Source: Phycisphaerae bacterium (GTDB lineage: Bacteria > Chloroflexota > Anaerolineae > 4572-78 > J111). From it: a stretch of 64,000 nucleotides of DNA. Shown one piece after another: positions 63,532 to 64,000 of the stretch. Position numbers and translations under genes: made by a program. The notes beneath the pieces were generated by a model, which was given only the letters and a program-made list of their open reading frames with translations, did no database searches and was not told the origin of the DNA. Location of the stretch: the NCBI GenBank assembly GCA_028285035.1, contig JANQQF010000071.1:1-64000 (forward strand). The letters are read 5' to 3'. The stretch's first letter is position 1. Each line of letters starts with the position of its first letter.

Positions 63532-64000
63532 TTAATCAGTGGGGATGTGCACCGCCGAGTGAAAATATTCATTGATACGATGGCGATAGGCTCCCATCGT
63601 TTGGGTTCCATGTCCATTGTAATGCCCTTTACATTGATCAGACGTAAAGATCACTTTGTCACTGGCCTTATATTTTGCCGCCAAGCGTTGATGTTTCATA
63701 ATTTGATAATGTTGCAAGGGTTTCTCCAACCAATCCCCAAGAAAGCCTGATAGCAGAAACTCACTAGCACCTTTGATTGTACGTTGTATCAATGATAATT
63801 GATCATCAACTGTATCTAGCTTTAACCCGATTGATTGAGGCAAAAACTCTTTTACCCAACCATTCGATTCTCGCATCTGAACATAGATATCTTCGCCAAA
63901 TAAGGGCACCATTTGAGTCATCTCACGAGCAATAAATAGATTTCTCTCCTTAAAGTTGAGAACATTTTCGGTTAACAAGTAATTGGGGCATAGATGCACA
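63532..64000 (-). CDS. Nucleotidyltransferase-like protein, C-terminal part (cut by window end)
   Basis: 156 residues up to the window edge; the frame is open at the edge and the first GTG there is likely an internal codon. The text CPNYLLTENVLNFKERNLFIAREMTQMVPLFGEDIYVQMRESN-WV-EFLP resembles the C-terminal part of stand-alone nucleotidyltransferases found near radical SAM genes. The catalytic part would lie upstream and cannot be checked. First gene of the cluster visible here, 81 bases before the radical SAM gene. Confidence 0.55.
   Translation of the reverse strand, partial: VHLCPNYLLTENVLNFKERNLFIAREMTQMVPLFGEDIYVQMRESNGWVKEFLPQSIGLKLDTVDDQLSLIQRTIKGASEFLLSGFLGDWLEKPLQHYQIMKHQRLAAKYKASDKVIFTSDQCKGHYNGHGTQTMGAYRHRINEYFHSAVHIPTD

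Overview
The window reads as a piece of a Chloroflexota chromosome, probably Anaerolineae-like. The grounds are indirect: secreted proteins with Thr/Pro/Ser-rich stalks and a YLPVV-type segment after the signal peptide, a LysM-like domain fused to a sugar-binding protein, a type II NADH dehydrogenase with an added membrane domain, 3-hexulose-6-phosphate synthase/isomerase next to sugar genes, and many intergenic hairpins built from 7-base units. No rRNA, tRNA or CRISPR array was recognised. Start codons were moved inward in many genes where a ribosome binding site decided it. || Region 1 (1-26.6 kb) is sugar and C1 metabolism. A plus-strand operon (189-6065) holds an FGGY sugar kinase, a phosphotriesterase-like hydrolase, a shikimate-dehydrogenase-like protein, a cupin glucose-6-phosphate isomerase, a frameshifted beta-propeller gene and a 2-hydroxyacid dehydrogenase. 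Minus-strand genes follow: a CLCA-like protease/VWA protein, a His-rich NicO metal transporter and an FAH-family lyase/hydrolase. Then come a SIS isomerase, HPS and PHI of the ribulose monophosphate pathway, a PhyH oxygenase, two PfkB kinases, a GDSL esterase, a LacI regulator with a perfect 34-bp palindrome at its promoter, an ABC sugar importer without its ATPase, a DUF4432 protein, an aldo/keto reductase and a lactonase-like amidohydrolase. The last two plus the FAH protein would fit an oxidative pathway of the L-fucose or pentose type. || Region 2 (26.7-36 kb) has a three-repeat membrane protein and a type II NADH dehydrogenase that share a membrane module, an AraC/GlxA remnant, a two-component system, a secreted protein made of three 101-residue repeats, and a GH78 rhamnosidase with a frameshift. 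|| Region 3 (36.1-39.6 kb) is an AT-rich accessory island: a GHKL ATPase converging on a zinc-ribbon/P63C gene pair, bordered by three copies of an insertion-sequence-end-like repeat. || Region 4 (39.7-52.6 kb) is mixed housekeeping: an ECF sigma factor with an SRPBCC partner, a DUF1028 protein, a nitroreductase, lipoproteins, formate-tetrahydrofolate ligase with methenyl-THF cyclohydrolase, the primary-type sigma factor, a small membrane protein and an M23 peptidase. || Region 5 (52.6-64 kb) is one long minus-strand run of eleven closely packed genes: three B12-binding-type radical SAM enzymes, one SPASM radical SAM enzyme, two methyltransferases, an amidohydrolase, a GT87 membrane glycosyltransferase, a lipase, an HExxH protein and a probable nucleotidyltransferase cut by the window end. 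It looks like an uncharacterised biosynthetic cluster and is, with the island of region 3, the most interesting part of the window.
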